Positions 43,801 to 51,464 of a stretch of DNA of 64,000 bases are shown piece by piece; positions within the stretch are counted from its first letter, which is position 1, and the number at the start of each line of letters is the position of its first letter. The stretch spans positions 62,001 through 126,000 of IMG/VR virus record IMGVR_UViG_3300035703_000016; one strand, 5' to 3'. The notes below the pieces were generated by a model. That model was not told the DNA's origin. It saw nothing but the letters and a program-made list of their open reading frames with translations, and made no database searches. The stretch comes from a virus. The position numbers and the translations under genes are program-made.

Positions 43801-43988
43801 AATTCTGGAGTAATATCTGTTTTAGAGTGCACAATATCTCCTGTGATACAAATTATGCTATCATCTGTTTTAGTCGACTTTATATAATTTGCTACTCTAT
43901 CAAAAACTCTTCTGTATTCTCCATGTCTTTTAAAGTTTCTAATATGAATATCAGATAAATGATATATTTTTTTAATAGCGCTTATCAT
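40860..43988 (-). CDS. Mre11-Rad50 (SbcD-SbcC) fusion recombination nuclease
   Basis: 1042 residues. Residues 1-about 340 are a calcineurin-type Mre11/gp47 nuclease with LSDIH (D13, H15), GDIVH (D51, H54), GNHD (H87, D88), FFHGP and LLGDIH. From about 365 a Rad50/gp46 ATPase begins: LEFSNMFSYGEG, Walker A FAQNASGKSS at 397-406, long coiled coil, zinc hook CEFC near 717, second coil, signature LSSGMEKF and Walker B FLAIDEGFGALD near 977. In T4 these are two genes (gp47 and gp46) that form a complex processing DNA ends for recombination-dependent replication. Here one continuous frame carries both. Its start overlaps the primase stop by 4 bases. Confidence 0.93.
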   Translation of the reverse strand: MISAIKKIYHLSDIHIRNFKRHGEYRRVFDRVANYIKSTKTDDSIICITGDIVHSKTDITPELVEETQHFFKLMSSILPTIIIPGNHDANLNNNHRMDSLTPIINAMGDTNIIYLKDSGVYKIGDINFVHWSVFDDVKTYTKANQVESGYKICFFHGPVNNSSTEGEFFLSGYNLSVDDFDGFDLTLLGDIHKTQFLNEKKTIGYPGSLIQQSHSEGLDHGIFVWDVEKRSAEYIQIKNDTAFYTLYIENGIYLDLPDNLPKNLYLRLRSKNTPPSQIKEIASEIRKTRNIIEITHQIMNDVSGITSHSNSNAINVRDISYQNDILAKYLKSKYNLQKEDISKICELNVSINNKLPKIEVTRNIQWSPKRLEFSNMFSYGEGNVIDFTNMGGIYGIFAQNASGKSSSIEALVYCLFDKCSKTSKAGLVMNNKSREFSCKLDFELDRKTYTIERKASYRPKSENVKQDVEFYYIGEDDVKVSLNGEDRFSTNAKIREIIGSYEDFILTCMSMQNNNTGFIDMGQSDRKDLLAQFLDIKVYEDLYLTASEEIKEYSVLIKEYKKVDHFTKLQENEEKIKVYHSQYKKLEKEKKEIETKIEKQNDKLIKLNSKILQIDSKILDISGLQEKKELYISKIEKINIDLNNDKNIIIELKKDSETIQSEILKHDFLEIEDLKKQLQETQAEEKRMTLYVEKLKADLKNKLEKMKKLENLKYDENCEFCMDNIFVKDAIQTRDSIENDKIEAKTVVDNLKLIRENIEIYKKTVDNYDILQNNLSRKKNDILKIESNVNRLTLELHQASESIKSIEDIVNQYKKKETAIKSNQEILNKVLECQKEIEESKNKLSIVSNSIIRYNTDIKLLEIEIENSKKSISNLKSIEEKYKYYEYYLLATGRDGLPYDIITSIIPRIQEDVNNVLSQIVDFKIAIESDGKNINAYIEYDESRKWPIELSSGMEKFILTLAIRTSLINITSLPRPNFLAIDEGFGALDQSNMSNISVLLEYLKTQFKFIIMISHIDTIRDVVDNHIEITKESSGFSKVYHT

Positions 43989-44920
43989 AATGATTTTTCA
44001 ATTTTTAATTTTAATAATTTAGATACTGTAATTGGCTGTGAAAATTGCAATTTTTCAATCATTTTTTCAAATCCAATTTTTGAAGGATCTTTATCCTCTA
44101 GCTCAATTAAATAAACTTCTTTTCCGTAATCTAATAATTGTTGAGCATGATCAATTGATTCTTTTATTGCGTCTTCATCTAAAGCTAGATATATTGTTTT
44201 AACTTCTGGCTGTAGTAATTTTATCATTAGAGCTTTAGAAATAGTTTTTCCAAAAAGAGGAATAGCATTTCTTTTTATAGCCATTGCATCAAATATTCCT
44301 TCACATAATATTACTGGAACACTCCAATTTATAAAGTATTCAAATCCAATAATTTCTGATTTAGTACAAGAAGGAGCATCTATTTTTTGAATAGGATTTT
44401 TTTCAAAGGATCTAGCTATAAAATAATTTAATCTACCTCTACTATCATAAGAAGGAATAATTACTTTATTTTTATATCTTCCAGTTGAACAATATCCAAT
44501 ATTATATTTTTGAATATCTGACAATGTAATTTGTCTAGACTTTAAATAAGAAATAGCATGTCTTTTTTCTAAAGAATTGTCATTGTCTTTTGATAAACTT
44601 ATAAACTCCTTTGGAATAATTATAGAGATAATCTCTTTTTCCTCTTCTATTTTTGAAAAATTACTTGGAAAATAATTTCTCATTTCTATAATAGCTTCAT
44701 TTGGTACTTTAATTTTTTTAAATAAAGATACTGGAGATTTTCCACTTGTTTTTGGATGACAAGTAAAGCAATTATAGACTCCAGAAATAACATTTACCAT
44801 TAGTTTTTCATTCTTATGCTGGCATATAGGACAGAAATAAGCATAATCCCCCTTAGCTAATTTTTTACCTTTTCCTAAGTAAACTTCTAATAAACTTTGA
44901 ACAAATTCTGAATTATCCAT
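43985..44920 (-). CDS. DNA primase, DnaG/gp61-type
   Basis: 311 residues from the ATG at 44920 (a TTG at 44947 would add 9 residues). N-terminal zinc ribbon: Cys 30, 33, 51 and 54 (FCPIC and NCFTC). Then a helix-rich linker, a Toprim-like core with VILCEGIFDAMAIKRNAIPLFG (acidic E) and TIYLALDEDA (acidic D). This is the CHC2-plus-Toprim layout of bacterial/phage primases, here without a C-terminal helicase-binding domain that I can recognise. It makes RNA primers at the replication fork. It is the first gene of the minus-strand unit and is coupled to the recombination fusion. Confidence 0.85.
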   Translation of the reverse strand: MDNSEFVQSLLEVYLGKGKKLAKGDYAYFCPICQHKNEKLMVNVISGVYNCFTCHPKTSGKSPVSLFKKIKVPNEAIIEMRNYFPSNFSKIEEEKEIISIIIPKEFISLSKDNDNSLEKRHAISYLKSRQITLSDIQKYNIGYCSTGRYKNKVIIPSYDSRGRLNYFIARSFEKNPIQKIDAPSCTKSEIIGFEYFINWSVPVILCEGIFDAMAIKRNAIPLFGKTISKALMIKLLQPEVKTIYLALDEDAIKESIDHAQQLLDYGKEVYLIELEDKDPSKIGFEKMIEKLQFSQPITVSKLLKLKIEKSL

Positions 44921-45110
44921 ATAATTGAATATATTAAAAATCCTCAAAGAAAAAAATTTTAAAAAAAAAGTGTAAAAATATTTTTTTTATTCGGAAATTT
45001 GTTTATATTAGTTCTAGGGGGAGGGGGGAATAGAGATAGAATATTATAATATATAAATAAAATAAAGAAAAAATAAGAATATACTTAGAATATAAGAATA
45101 TTATAGTATT
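44921..45110. promoter_or_regulatory. Divergent intergenic region with a G-run
   Basis: 190 bases between the minus- and plus-strand transcription units, about as AT-rich as it can be except for GGGGGAGGGGGG at 45017-45028. Early or middle promoters for both units should lie here. The TATTATAATATATAAATAAA tract (45043-45062) could be a -10-like region for the plus-strand genes. The purine run stands out and may be a protein-binding or replication signal. No ATATTTAT motif in sense orientation directly precedes either first gene. Confidence 0.45.
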
Positions 45111-45269
45111 ATGTTTAATATAGAAGAATATAAAAGAAGATATTTATCTAATATAGAGCTGGATTTATTATATTCATATTTAGATATTGAATTAGAAAAT
45201 ATGAATGATGAAGAAAAACAGATTTGGTTAAATATTTTAAATAAAATTGATCCAGATAATGAAATATAA
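45111..45269 (+). CDS. Small acidic hypothetical protein
   Basis: 52 residues, starting MFNIEEYKRRYLSNIELDLL, then YSYLDIELEN and a charged tail. It overlaps the next gene by 11 bases and heads the plus-strand unit. No homologue recognised; helical, acidic. Overlap and codon usage like its neighbours suggest it is real. Confidence 0.55.
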   Translation: MFNIEEYKRRYLSNIELDLLYSYLDIELENMNDEEKQIWLNILNKIDPDNEI

Positions 45270-45585
45270 AATAGTTTTAGCTACTCTAAAAGGTTGTAAA
45301 TCTTGTGAATCTTTAAAAAATATTCTATTCCAGAATAATATTAAATTTATTGATGTTCCATGTGAAAATGATCCTGGAATGTGTGATGAACTTGAAAAAT
45401 TAACTAAAAGTTCAAAATATCCAATAGCAATAATAAAAGATTTAACTAAGAACTTAGATTATGTATATTTCACTGGGATTAATTATAATGAATTAGGGAA
45501 AGAAGTAATAATAGATGAAAAATTAAGACTTGTTTCATATTTAACTCCAGATCAATTAGTTTATAAAATAAATTCAATAAAATGA
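45259..45585 (+). CDS. Glutaredoxin/thioredoxin-like protein
   Basis: 108 residues from the ATG at 45259 (a TTG four codons upstream is less likely). ATLKGCKSCESL gives the C-x2-C active site (C13, C16) after the first strand, followed by a helix and FIDVPCENDP, and YPIAIIKD carrying the cis-Pro. It likely supplies reducing power, for example to ribonucleotide reductase, as T4 NrdC does. It overlaps the next gene by 4 bases. Confidence 0.7.
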   Translation: MKYKIVLATLKGCKSCESLKNILFQNNIKFIDVPCENDPGMCDELEKLTKSSKYPIAIIKDLTKNLDYVYFTGINYNELGKEVIIDEKLRLVSYLTPDQLVYKINSIK

Positions 45586-46226
45586 AACAATTAACAGAAC
45601 AAGAATTAATTAGCAATGTAGAAAAATTCTATGATCTAATTAAAAAATATCTTCCAGATAATGAAAGAACAAAAAAATTAATAAAATTCTTTAAAGGAAT
45701 AGAAGTAACGCTGTTAACATCTCCAGCTTCCACTAAAATAGATCATCATAATTGTTTTGTAGGTGGTTATGTTGAACATGTCAATAGAGTAGTCGAAGCT
45801 GCTTTAGTTTTAGATAAAGTATGGGATAGATTTGGTCAAGTAAAGACGCATACTACAGAAGAATTAGTATTTTCTGCTATAGTTCATGATTTAGGAAAAT
45901 TAGGAACAAATGATCAACCGTTTTATATTCCACAAACTTCAGAATGGCATCAAAAAAATCAAGGCAAGTATTTTACTTATAATCCAGAAATTCAACATAT
46001 GAGAATTGCAGATAGAAGTTTATTTTATTTGCAAAGAGCTGGGATAGAAGTTAGTGAAAATGAGTATATTGCTATAAAAACCCATGATGGATTATTCGAA
46101 TCTGGGAATGAAGCATACTTAATAACTCATACTCCAGAATCAAAAATAAAAGGTAATTTACCACATATTTTACATCAAGCAGATTTTATGGCTTCTAATA
46201 TAGAAAATCAAATAAATAGATCATGA
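45582..46226 (+). CDS. HD-domain phosphohydrolase
   Basis: 214 residues. HD motifs: VEHVNRV (H66), AIVHDLGKLG (H102-D103), then later IKTHDGL and HILHQADFMAS. The N-terminal helix and GGYVEHVNR layout match the HD phosphohydrolases common in T4-like phages of environmental bacteria, which may act on nucleotides. Substrate not evident. Overlaps neighbours on both sides by 4 bases. Confidence 0.75.
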   Translation: MKQLTEQELISNVEKFYDLIKKYLPDNERTKKLIKFFKGIEVTLLTSPASTKIDHHNCFVGGYVEHVNRVVEAALVLDKVWDRFGQVKTHTTEELVFSAIVHDLGKLGTNDQPFYIPQTSEWHQKNQGKYFTYNPEIQHMRIADRSLFYLQRAGIEVSENEYIAIKTHDGLFESGNEAYLITHTPESKIKGNLPHILHQADFMASNIENQINRS

Positions 46227-46414
46227 TAGCTAACTGTCAGTGTTGCGGAAAATCATCAGATACACGCCTTGGATTTTGTTTTGATTGTGTAGAATGTGAG
46301 TCTGTTTTAGTTGAGGGACTTGATATGAATGACAATGAAATTGAAAAATATCCTGGCTTGACAAACTCAATGAATAAACTTAAGTATATTTTGAAAAAAT
46401 TTAAAGTTATATAA
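46223..46414 (+). CDS. Small zinc-ribbon protein
   Basis: 63 residues. Starts MIANCQCCGKSSDT and continues GFCFDCVECESV: a pair of C-x2-C knuckles separated by about 10 residues, then a helical tail. Overlaps the HD gene by 4 bases. Probably regulatory or nucleic-acid binding; no more can be said. Confidence 0.6.
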   Translation: MIANCQCCGKSSDTRLGFCFDCVECESVLVEGLDMNDNEIEKYPGLTNSMNKLKYILKKFKVI

Positions 46415-46415
46415 A

Positions 46416-46688
46416 ATGTTGACAACATTATCTATAATAATTTGGCCAATAGGTATAATATTCTATATCATTTGGAATTTATTTAGTAAAAATGTGAGAC
46501 TAGAAGAAATGCTAAATAAACAAGAGACTTTTGTAAGATCTATTTTAAATTTAGCAGATAATATAGATAAAACAGCTATGAAAATAGATTCCACATTATG
46601 GGTATCTTCTGATCCAGAATTAAAAATGATGTTTGATGATATAAAAGCAATGCAAGAGCATATAAAATCATTTACTAATAAAATATAA
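46416..46688 (+). CDS. Small single-span membrane protein
   Basis: 90 residues. Residues 2-22 are a hydrophobic helix (LTTLSIIIWPIGIIFYIIW), followed by a Lys/Arg-bearing helix and an acidic helical tail. It resembles a small membrane-anchored coiled protein. It could be a holin-type or inner-membrane host-takeover protein, but nothing in the sequence decides this. Lies between zinc-ribbon and sigma genes. Confidence 0.55.
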   Translation: MLTTLSIIIWPIGIIFYIIWNLFSKNVRLEEMLNKQETFVRSILNLADNIDKTAMKIDSTLWVSSDPELKMMFDDIKAMQEHIKSFTNKI

Positions 46689-46691
46689 ATA

Positions 46692-47426
46692 ATGACAGAA
46701 GAATCACTATATACCAAAAAAGGGACATTAAGAAAAAGAAAACCAAAAGTCAAAGTAGAATATTTTACTTTAGAAAATCAAAATGCTATTTTAAAATATC
46801 GAACTTTAAAAAATACTTTAGAAAAAGATAAATTATATAATGAAAAAATACACGATGCTTTATATAAGTTAGTCGAAAATATTATACACTCTTTTGGATT
46901 TTACTATACAGAAGTTGATAACTTAGAAGACTTAAAATATGAAGTTATATCATTTCTTCTTCAAAAAATACATCTTTACGACGAATCTAAAGGAAAAGCA
47001 TTTTCTTATTTTGGAACAATAACAAAAAGATATTTAATTTCTTATTGTCAAAAGAACTACAAAAAGATAATAGAAAAACAAGCTCTTCATAGAGTAGATA
47101 ACAATATAAATACTGTAGATAGTCTCATATTAGAAATACCTTCACCAGAATTAGATAGAGCTTCTATAATAGATGAATTAATTGAAAATATAGAAAAAGA
47201 CTTTGTAAGTATTTTTGATAAAGAAGATGAATTAAAAGCAGCAGATGCTATATTAGAAATACTAAAAAGACACGAAAATATAGATATATCCAATAAAAAA
47301 GCTCTATTTGTTTACGTAAAAGAAATAGCGGATGTTAAATCAACCTCCATTTCATCAGCAATAAGTAAATTAAAAGTAATTTATAAGAATATTCTAAATA
47401 GAAGAATTGAAAAAGATGATTTTTAA
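46692..47426 (+). CDS. Late RNA polymerase sigma factor, T4 gp55-like
   Basis: 244 residues. The core LEDLKYEVISFLLQKIHLYD then GKAFSYFGTITKRYLISYCQ is the sigma region 2-like helix set that in gp55 binds the polymerase and melts the -10 element (F, Y and K/R positions visible). The C-terminal 100 residues are helical and do not look like a sigma region 4. In T4, gp55 with gp33 directs late transcription from TATAAATA. The gene's presence makes the ATATTTAT motif upstream of late genes a natural candidate target. It precedes the baseplate operon. Confidence 0.82.
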   Translation: MTEESLYTKKGTLRKRKPKVKVEYFTLENQNAILKYRTLKNTLEKDKLYNEKIHDALYKLVENIIHSFGFYYTEVDNLEDLKYEVISFLLQKIHLYDESKGKAFSYFGTITKRYLISYCQKNYKKIIEKQALHRVDNNINTVDSLILEIPSPELDRASIIDELIENIEKDFVSIFDKEDELKAADAILEILKRHENIDISNKKALFVYVKEIADVKSTSISSAISKLKVIYKNILNRRIEKDDF

Positions 47427-47433
47427 TATTTAT
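47426..47433 (+). promoter_or_regulatory. ATATTTAT upstream motif (121-aa gene)
   Basis: Sense reading TTTTAATATTTATAAATAAA, 16 bases before the ATG at 47450. It also includes a literal TATAAATA, the T4 late consensus, in sense orientation. Confidence 0.5.
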
Positions 47434-47449
47434 AAATAAATCGTATAAA

Positions 47450-47815
47450 ATGGCTATAGACTTAACTCAAGCTGTATTTGAGGGAAAAAATTTAGAAAGT
47501 TTAGTTAAAGAAGTTTATGATAATCATAAAGATCAAGACCAACTTCTAAAAACAGAAATAAAAAGACTTGCATCTATGATAACAAATCCAGGTGATGCGG
47601 TTGTTATAATTCCTATGCTAAAAGGCTTAATGGACAGCAGTTTAAAGAATGATGAAACTATACTAAAGCTAGTAAATATATTCCAGAAAGCAGCCGAAAA
47701 CGTCAAGAAAGATGATTCTGATGATCTGGGTATATTAACGGAAAAAGATGTAGAACAATTATTTGAAGAAATAAATGTGATAAAGACAAGTAAACAACTA
47801 GTAGATGTCAAATAG
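47450..47815 (+). CDS. Helical protein, possible small terminase subunit
   Basis: 121 residues, all helical. A central segment SMITNPGDAVVIIPMLKGLM then SSLKNDETILKLVNIFQ resembles by spacing the T4 gp16 helix pair (an LMxxxxxxNxEILKL pattern). Size is smaller than T4 gp16 (164), and it lies far from gp17 on the other strand. The small terminase recognises phage DNA and stimulates gp17. The match is my own visual alignment, so this is a hypothesis. It overlaps the next gene by 11 bases. Confidence 0.35.
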   Translation: MAIDLTQAVFEGKNLESLVKEVYDNHKDQDQLLKTEIKRLASMITNPGDAVVIIPMLKGLMDSSLKNDETILKLVNIFQKAAENVKKDDSDDLGILTEKDVEQLFEEINVIKTSKQLVDVK

Positions 47816-48719
47816 TCTAGGTCAATCAATAGGATCTTCAAAATATAAAAGCAATAACTCTCCTTTTTATATAGGGAGAGTAACTTCTATTGTATTAAAT
47901 CCATATTTAGATAATAGTAAAACACCAAATCCAGATTATAAATCAGCAGCAGATATAGGTAAAATAAGATTTGACAGAATTTATTCTAGTGTTACTAGCA
48001 CTAAAAATTCAAATGAAAATAATTTTGCTTATCCTATATATAGCTTTGTTAAACAATTTCCTTTAATAGGAGAAATAGTCCCTATTTTTTATGGTCCGTC
48101 GGATGGTCTAAATGACAATAAAGATAGTCAGAAATTATATTACATGCCCGCTTTTGCTTTATGGAATGCAATAAACCATAATGCAATGCCGAATATATTA
48201 GAATATAGTCAATTTTTATCAAATTATGCTAAACAACCTAATTACGGAGGTTCATCTGGTATTACTCCAGAGTTACCTAAAGGTTACACATTTTCTGAGA
48301 ATGAAAATGTTAAAAATCTTACCAATTTTGAGGGTGATTCTATATTAGAAGGAAGATTTGGACAATCTATAAGATTTGGTTCTACAGTAACTAAATTTAA
48401 AGGATTTAATCCATGGTCAGATATTGGAGAAAATGGATCTCCTATAGTTATAATAAGAAATGGACAGGGCAGAGTAACTAATCCAATAGATAAATTTTCA
48501 ACTACAGTAGAAGATATAAATTCAGATAATTCTTCAATATATATGACTTCTGGACAAAGAATAGTTATTGACGATTTAAGTAATTTTCCACTAAATTCTT
48601 ATAAAAAAGCAGTAGCTTCTACAGAAATATCTTCTTTGCCTATAGTATTTCAAAAACCATCATCTCAAGATTATTCTTCAGCAAATGATCAAGATAAATA
48701 TTCATTTAATCAAACATGA
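47805..48719 (+). CDS. Baseplate hub/spike OB-domain protein (gp5-like N-part)
   Basis: 304 residues. N-terminal region FYIGRVTSIVLNPYLDN, FPLIGEIVPIFYGPSDG and LEGRFGQSIRFGSTVTKF with NPWSDIGENGSPIVIIRNGQ show the OB-fold-like layout of gp5/VgrG-type spike bases in T4-like phages outside the enteric group. A Ser/Thr-rich tail follows. It overlaps the next gene, which supplies the beta-helix. No lysozyme domain is present, unlike T4 gp5. Confidence 0.6.
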   Translation: MSNSLGQSIGSSKYKSNNSPFYIGRVTSIVLNPYLDNSKTPNPDYKSAADIGKIRFDRIYSSVTSTKNSNENNFAYPIYSFVKQFPLIGEIVPIFYGPSDGLNDNKDSQKLYYMPAFALWNAINHNAMPNILEYSQFLSNYAKQPNYGGSSGITPELPKGYTFSENENVKNLTNFEGDSILEGRFGQSIRFGSTVTKFKGFNPWSDIGENGSPIVIIRNGQGRVTNPIDKFSTTVEDINSDNSSIYMTSGQRIVIDDLSNFPLNSYKKAVASTEISSLPIVFQKPSSQDYSSANDQDKYSFNQT

Positions 48720-49150
48720 TAACTCCAGAATTTCCATATAAAGGCAATCAGATAATATTATCATCAGATAGAGTTACTCTCCATTCAAAAAAGGATGGAG
48801 TTTTTATATTTGGAAAAGCTACCATAGGACTATCATCTGTAGGAACTGTAAATATAGATTCAAAAGAGAAAGTGTTAATAGATTCTCCAAAAATAGAATT
48901 AGGAAGTAGAGCAGAGCAATTTGGTGAACCAGTTCCTTTGGGAAATTCTTTACAGTCAATTCTAATTGAAATGAATCAAGCCTTAAGTTTAATTGCTAAT
49001 TCTATGTCAAAAGCAAATGGAACAAATGATATTAGTACTGCCAGTTCTCTTTCGACTATACAAGTTGCTGGAAGCACTAGTTTAATATCCTTAAAAGATA
49101 TTGAACGTAGACTTCAAAATATTCTATCACAAACTACATTTACTACATAA
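48716..49150 (+). CDS. Spike beta-helix-like protein (gp5 C-part)
   Basis: 144 residues. Residues 10-60 (QIILSSDRVTLHSKKDGVFI, GKATIGLSSVGTVNIDSKEK, VLIDSPKIELGS) repeat short strands with Asp/Ser turns, like the trimeric beta-helix of spike tips. The remainder is a helical tail (LQSILIEMNQALSLIANSM). Together with the upstream OB protein it looks like a split gp5. Overlap by 4 bases couples their translation; the stoichiometry would be 3:3. Confidence 0.6.
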   Translation: MITPEFPYKGNQIILSSDRVTLHSKKDGVFIFGKATIGLSSVGTVNIDSKEKVLIDSPKIELGSRAEQFGEPVPLGNSLQSILIEMNQALSLIANSMSKANGTNDISTASSLSTIQVAGSTSLISLKDIERRLQNILSQTTFTT

Positions 49151-50973
49151 TGGCTCAAGAAAAACCTATAGCAAATCTATCAGAGCAATTAAATAAAATT
49201 AGAGAATCTTTTAGACAATTAAAAAATGTTTCAAGTTCTCTAGATGAAACTGTAGGAAATAGTAATGCAACTGGGATGGCTGCAGTGTCTAATAATATAT
49301 GGAAATCTATATTATCTTATTTTAGAAAATTTCCTGAAATTTTTTTTGGTAAAAGTTCTTCTAAAAATGGTCAAAAATCTTCAAACTGGGCTGATTATGG
49401 AATTGCGTATTTAACTGCATTATTGGCGTCATTAGACTTATGCTCTATAATAAATACAATAGGAAATTTAACTGAGAATTTAAATGGAGCAAAATTTAAT
49501 CCAAATGAAAATCCGCCTCCAAATGATTTTAAATGGAAGGTTCAAAAAACAGCTTATGAAATTCAAGTATCAATAGATTTATTTAATAGAGCGTATTCTC
49601 TATCAGCTAATCCAGGATTTACGATATCTACATTTATATCTTCAGTTTCTCCAAATATTCAAAGATTAACAAGTCAAGAGTATCTTGGATCTGAAGATAT
49701 GAGAAAAGCTTTCCCTCAAGTAGATCAAATGAATAATTGGATTATTGATACTTTGTCTGATTGGCAAAATAATAATACAATATCTAATACAGATAATAAA
49801 AAAATAAGTAAGAGATTAAAAGCTATATCTTTATTAAGAAGTACATGCATTCTTATTCAAGGATTATCAACCCCAGCAAATTTTTCAAGATATGCTTTAT
49901 CAGCAGTTGACTCATCTACGTATGATACTATTGATAAAATAGGAAAAGATAATTTAGATCCAAAAAAATTAGGAGATACAATAGGAAGCATACAAAGTCT
50001 ACTAATTCCTATAAATAAGAGTGCGTCTTTTATATTAAAATATATACAATATCTACAATTTATAGTTAAAGTTACACTCACTTTAGTAAAAATATTTAGA
50101 ATATTAATAAACTTTTTTATATTATTACCAATACCAAATATGGTTACGACCACTGGAGTAACTACTGGATTATCTAAGAGTGAAAGAAAACTAGATGAAT
50201 ACTTAAAAAACATGATTAAAATACTATCTGAGATAAATTTATTTATTTCAATGATAGTTAGTTTGTTGAGAGGATTAACAGCTGTTATAGATCAGATACT
50301 TTCAGATTTAGAAATTATATTACAAAAATTTAAAAATTGTACCAGAGTAAGCGATAATACAAATACAGCTGAAGCTGACACTATAAGAGGACTTGAAGTT
50401 ATTACTACAGATCTTAAGAATACGAATCAATCTTTAAAGAATTTTATTTCTAATTATGATTCAAAAAAAGACAATAATAATAAGACATACGAAGGATACA
50501 CGATAGAAATTAGAATAGAAGATGTATCAGATCAAAATGTTCTAAAAACAGCTCTTCCTAGAAGATATGGAATAGCTATAGATGGTTCTGGTATACAAGC
50601 TGTAAGGTCTGATTATACATTTGCATCAGACGATAGTGTAATAATAAATCAAGTAAAATTGCTGCTTACATCTAAAGGACTTATAAAACCTCAAGAGCAA
50701 TTATTTACAAATGAACAATTAAAAGTTTTAAATGAAGCTATGGCAGCTATAGAAGATAATTCTATTTCTATGGAAGATATACCTCAACCAGATTCTTTAA
50801 ATGAATATATAGATATGCCAGATAATGAAAACGAAAATGATGGATTAGGATTAAATGCTTTTGTAAATAAATTAAGTGGTGGAAAAAGATTGAGAAAAAG
50901 AATAAAAGAAAATTTAGCTAAAAGCAGAGAAAAATTAAATTCTGATTTAAATTCAGTAAAAAATAATAGATAA
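49150..50973 (+). CDS. Large baseplate-associated protein, helical with hydrophobic segments
   Basis: 607 residues. Two hydrophobic stretches are seen (about residues 87-107 and 297-330), separated by polar helix. A small beta-containing region near residue 455 (YEGYTIEIRIEDV, then RRYGIAIDGSGIQAV) precedes a charged C-terminal helix rich in Lys and Arg. No named domain. It sits inside the spike/baseplate operon, sharing one base with the gene before, so a virion role is likely, possibly at the hub. Confidence 0.5.
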   Translation: MAQEKPIANLSEQLNKIRESFRQLKNVSSSLDETVGNSNATGMAAVSNNIWKSILSYFRKFPEIFFGKSSSKNGQKSSNWADYGIAYLTALLASLDLCSIINTIGNLTENLNGAKFNPNENPPPNDFKWKVQKTAYEIQVSIDLFNRAYSLSANPGFTISTFISSVSPNIQRLTSQEYLGSEDMRKAFPQVDQMNNWIIDTLSDWQNNNTISNTDNKKISKRLKAISLLRSTCILIQGLSTPANFSRYALSAVDSSTYDTIDKIGKDNLDPKKLGDTIGSIQSLLIPINKSASFILKYIQYLQFIVKVTLTLVKIFRILINFFILLPIPNMVTTTGVTTGLSKSERKLDEYLKNMIKILSEINLFISMIVSLLRGLTAVIDQILSDLEIILQKFKNCTRVSDNTNTAEADTIRGLEVITTDLKNTNQSLKNFISNYDSKKDNNNKTYEGYTIEIRIEDVSDQNVLKTALPRRYGIAIDGSGIQAVRSDYTFASDDSVIINQVKLLLTSKGLIKPQEQLFTNEQLKVLNEAMAAIEDNSISMEDIPQPDSLNEYIDMPDNENENDGLGLNAFVNKLSGGKRLRKRIKENLAKSREKLNSDLNSVKNNR

Positions 50974-50976
50974 AAG

Positions 50977-50984
50977 ATATTTAT
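50977..50984 (+). promoter_or_regulatory. ATATTTAT upstream motif (157-aa gene)
   Basis: Sense reading AAAGATATTTATAGAAT with ATG following at 50990; only 5 bases from core to start codon. A plus-strand copy with the same orientation and sequence as the minus-strand ones. Confidence 0.5.
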
Positions 50985-50989
50985 AGAAT

Positions 50990-51463
50990 ATGACAAAAAC
51001 AGATCTTTTTAGAAAAATTATTAGAGAAGAGGTTCAAAAAGCTCTAAGAGATGAGATGCCTAAAATACTAAAAGAAATAAAAATAAGTTCTAATAATAAA
51101 GAAAATTTAAAAGAAAGTACAAAAGACATATATGGAGTTCCATTAACTCTAAATGAACCAAGAAAACCTCAACCTATCAATAAAAAAGAACTTCCATCTT
51201 TTGCAAAAAATCAATCAATAAATAGTTTATTACAAGAGACTATGTTAAGCATGACAAGCGATGACGCAATGGGATTTGGAGTAAATACTGAAGAAGTGCA
51301 TCCAATGCAAGTTTTTCAACCTGTAGAAGATAAAGTAGGAGGAGTGGAAGATATGTTAAGATCAGCAAGACCTTCTGGTAATTTAGAAGCTGTTCAGGTA
51401 AATGTAGTTCCAGATTTTAGTGCATTAATGGATAGACTTATTCAATCAGGTGATATGAAATAA
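50990..51463 (+). CDS. Small helical protein of the baseplate operon
   Basis: 157 residues. N-terminus MTKTDLFRKIIREEVQKALR is an amphipathic helix; a Pro-rich middle (PLTLNEPRKPQPINKKELPS) and a C-terminal VVPDFSALMDRLIQSGDMK follow. Proteins with this opening are common beside gp25 in T4-like phages of marine bacteria. Function unknown. It is followed by gp25 after 1 base. Confidence 0.5.
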   Translation: MTKTDLFRKIIREEVQKALRDEMPKILKEIKISSNNKENLKESTKDIYGVPLTLNEPRKPQPINKKELPSFAKNQSINSLLQETMLSMTSDDAMGFGVNTEEVHPMQVFQPVEDKVGGVEDMLRSARPSGNLEAVQVNVVPDFSALMDRLIQSGDMK

Positions 51464-51464
51464 T

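Noticed and set aside
45017-45028. Intramolecular G-quadruplex at the G-run
   Set aside because: Only two G-runs separated by one A are present; four separate runs are needed for a simple intramolecular form, so I list it only as an unusual tract.
45138-45145. ATATTTAT inside the first plus-strand gene
   Set aside because: It lies within the coding sequence of the 52-residue protein and not before a start codon, so I do not count it among the upstream motif set.
46237-47841. Several minus-strand open frames of 63-102 residues (46237, 46463, 47087, 47533)
   Set aside because: All are antisense shadows of plus-strand genes with clear families or coupled starts.
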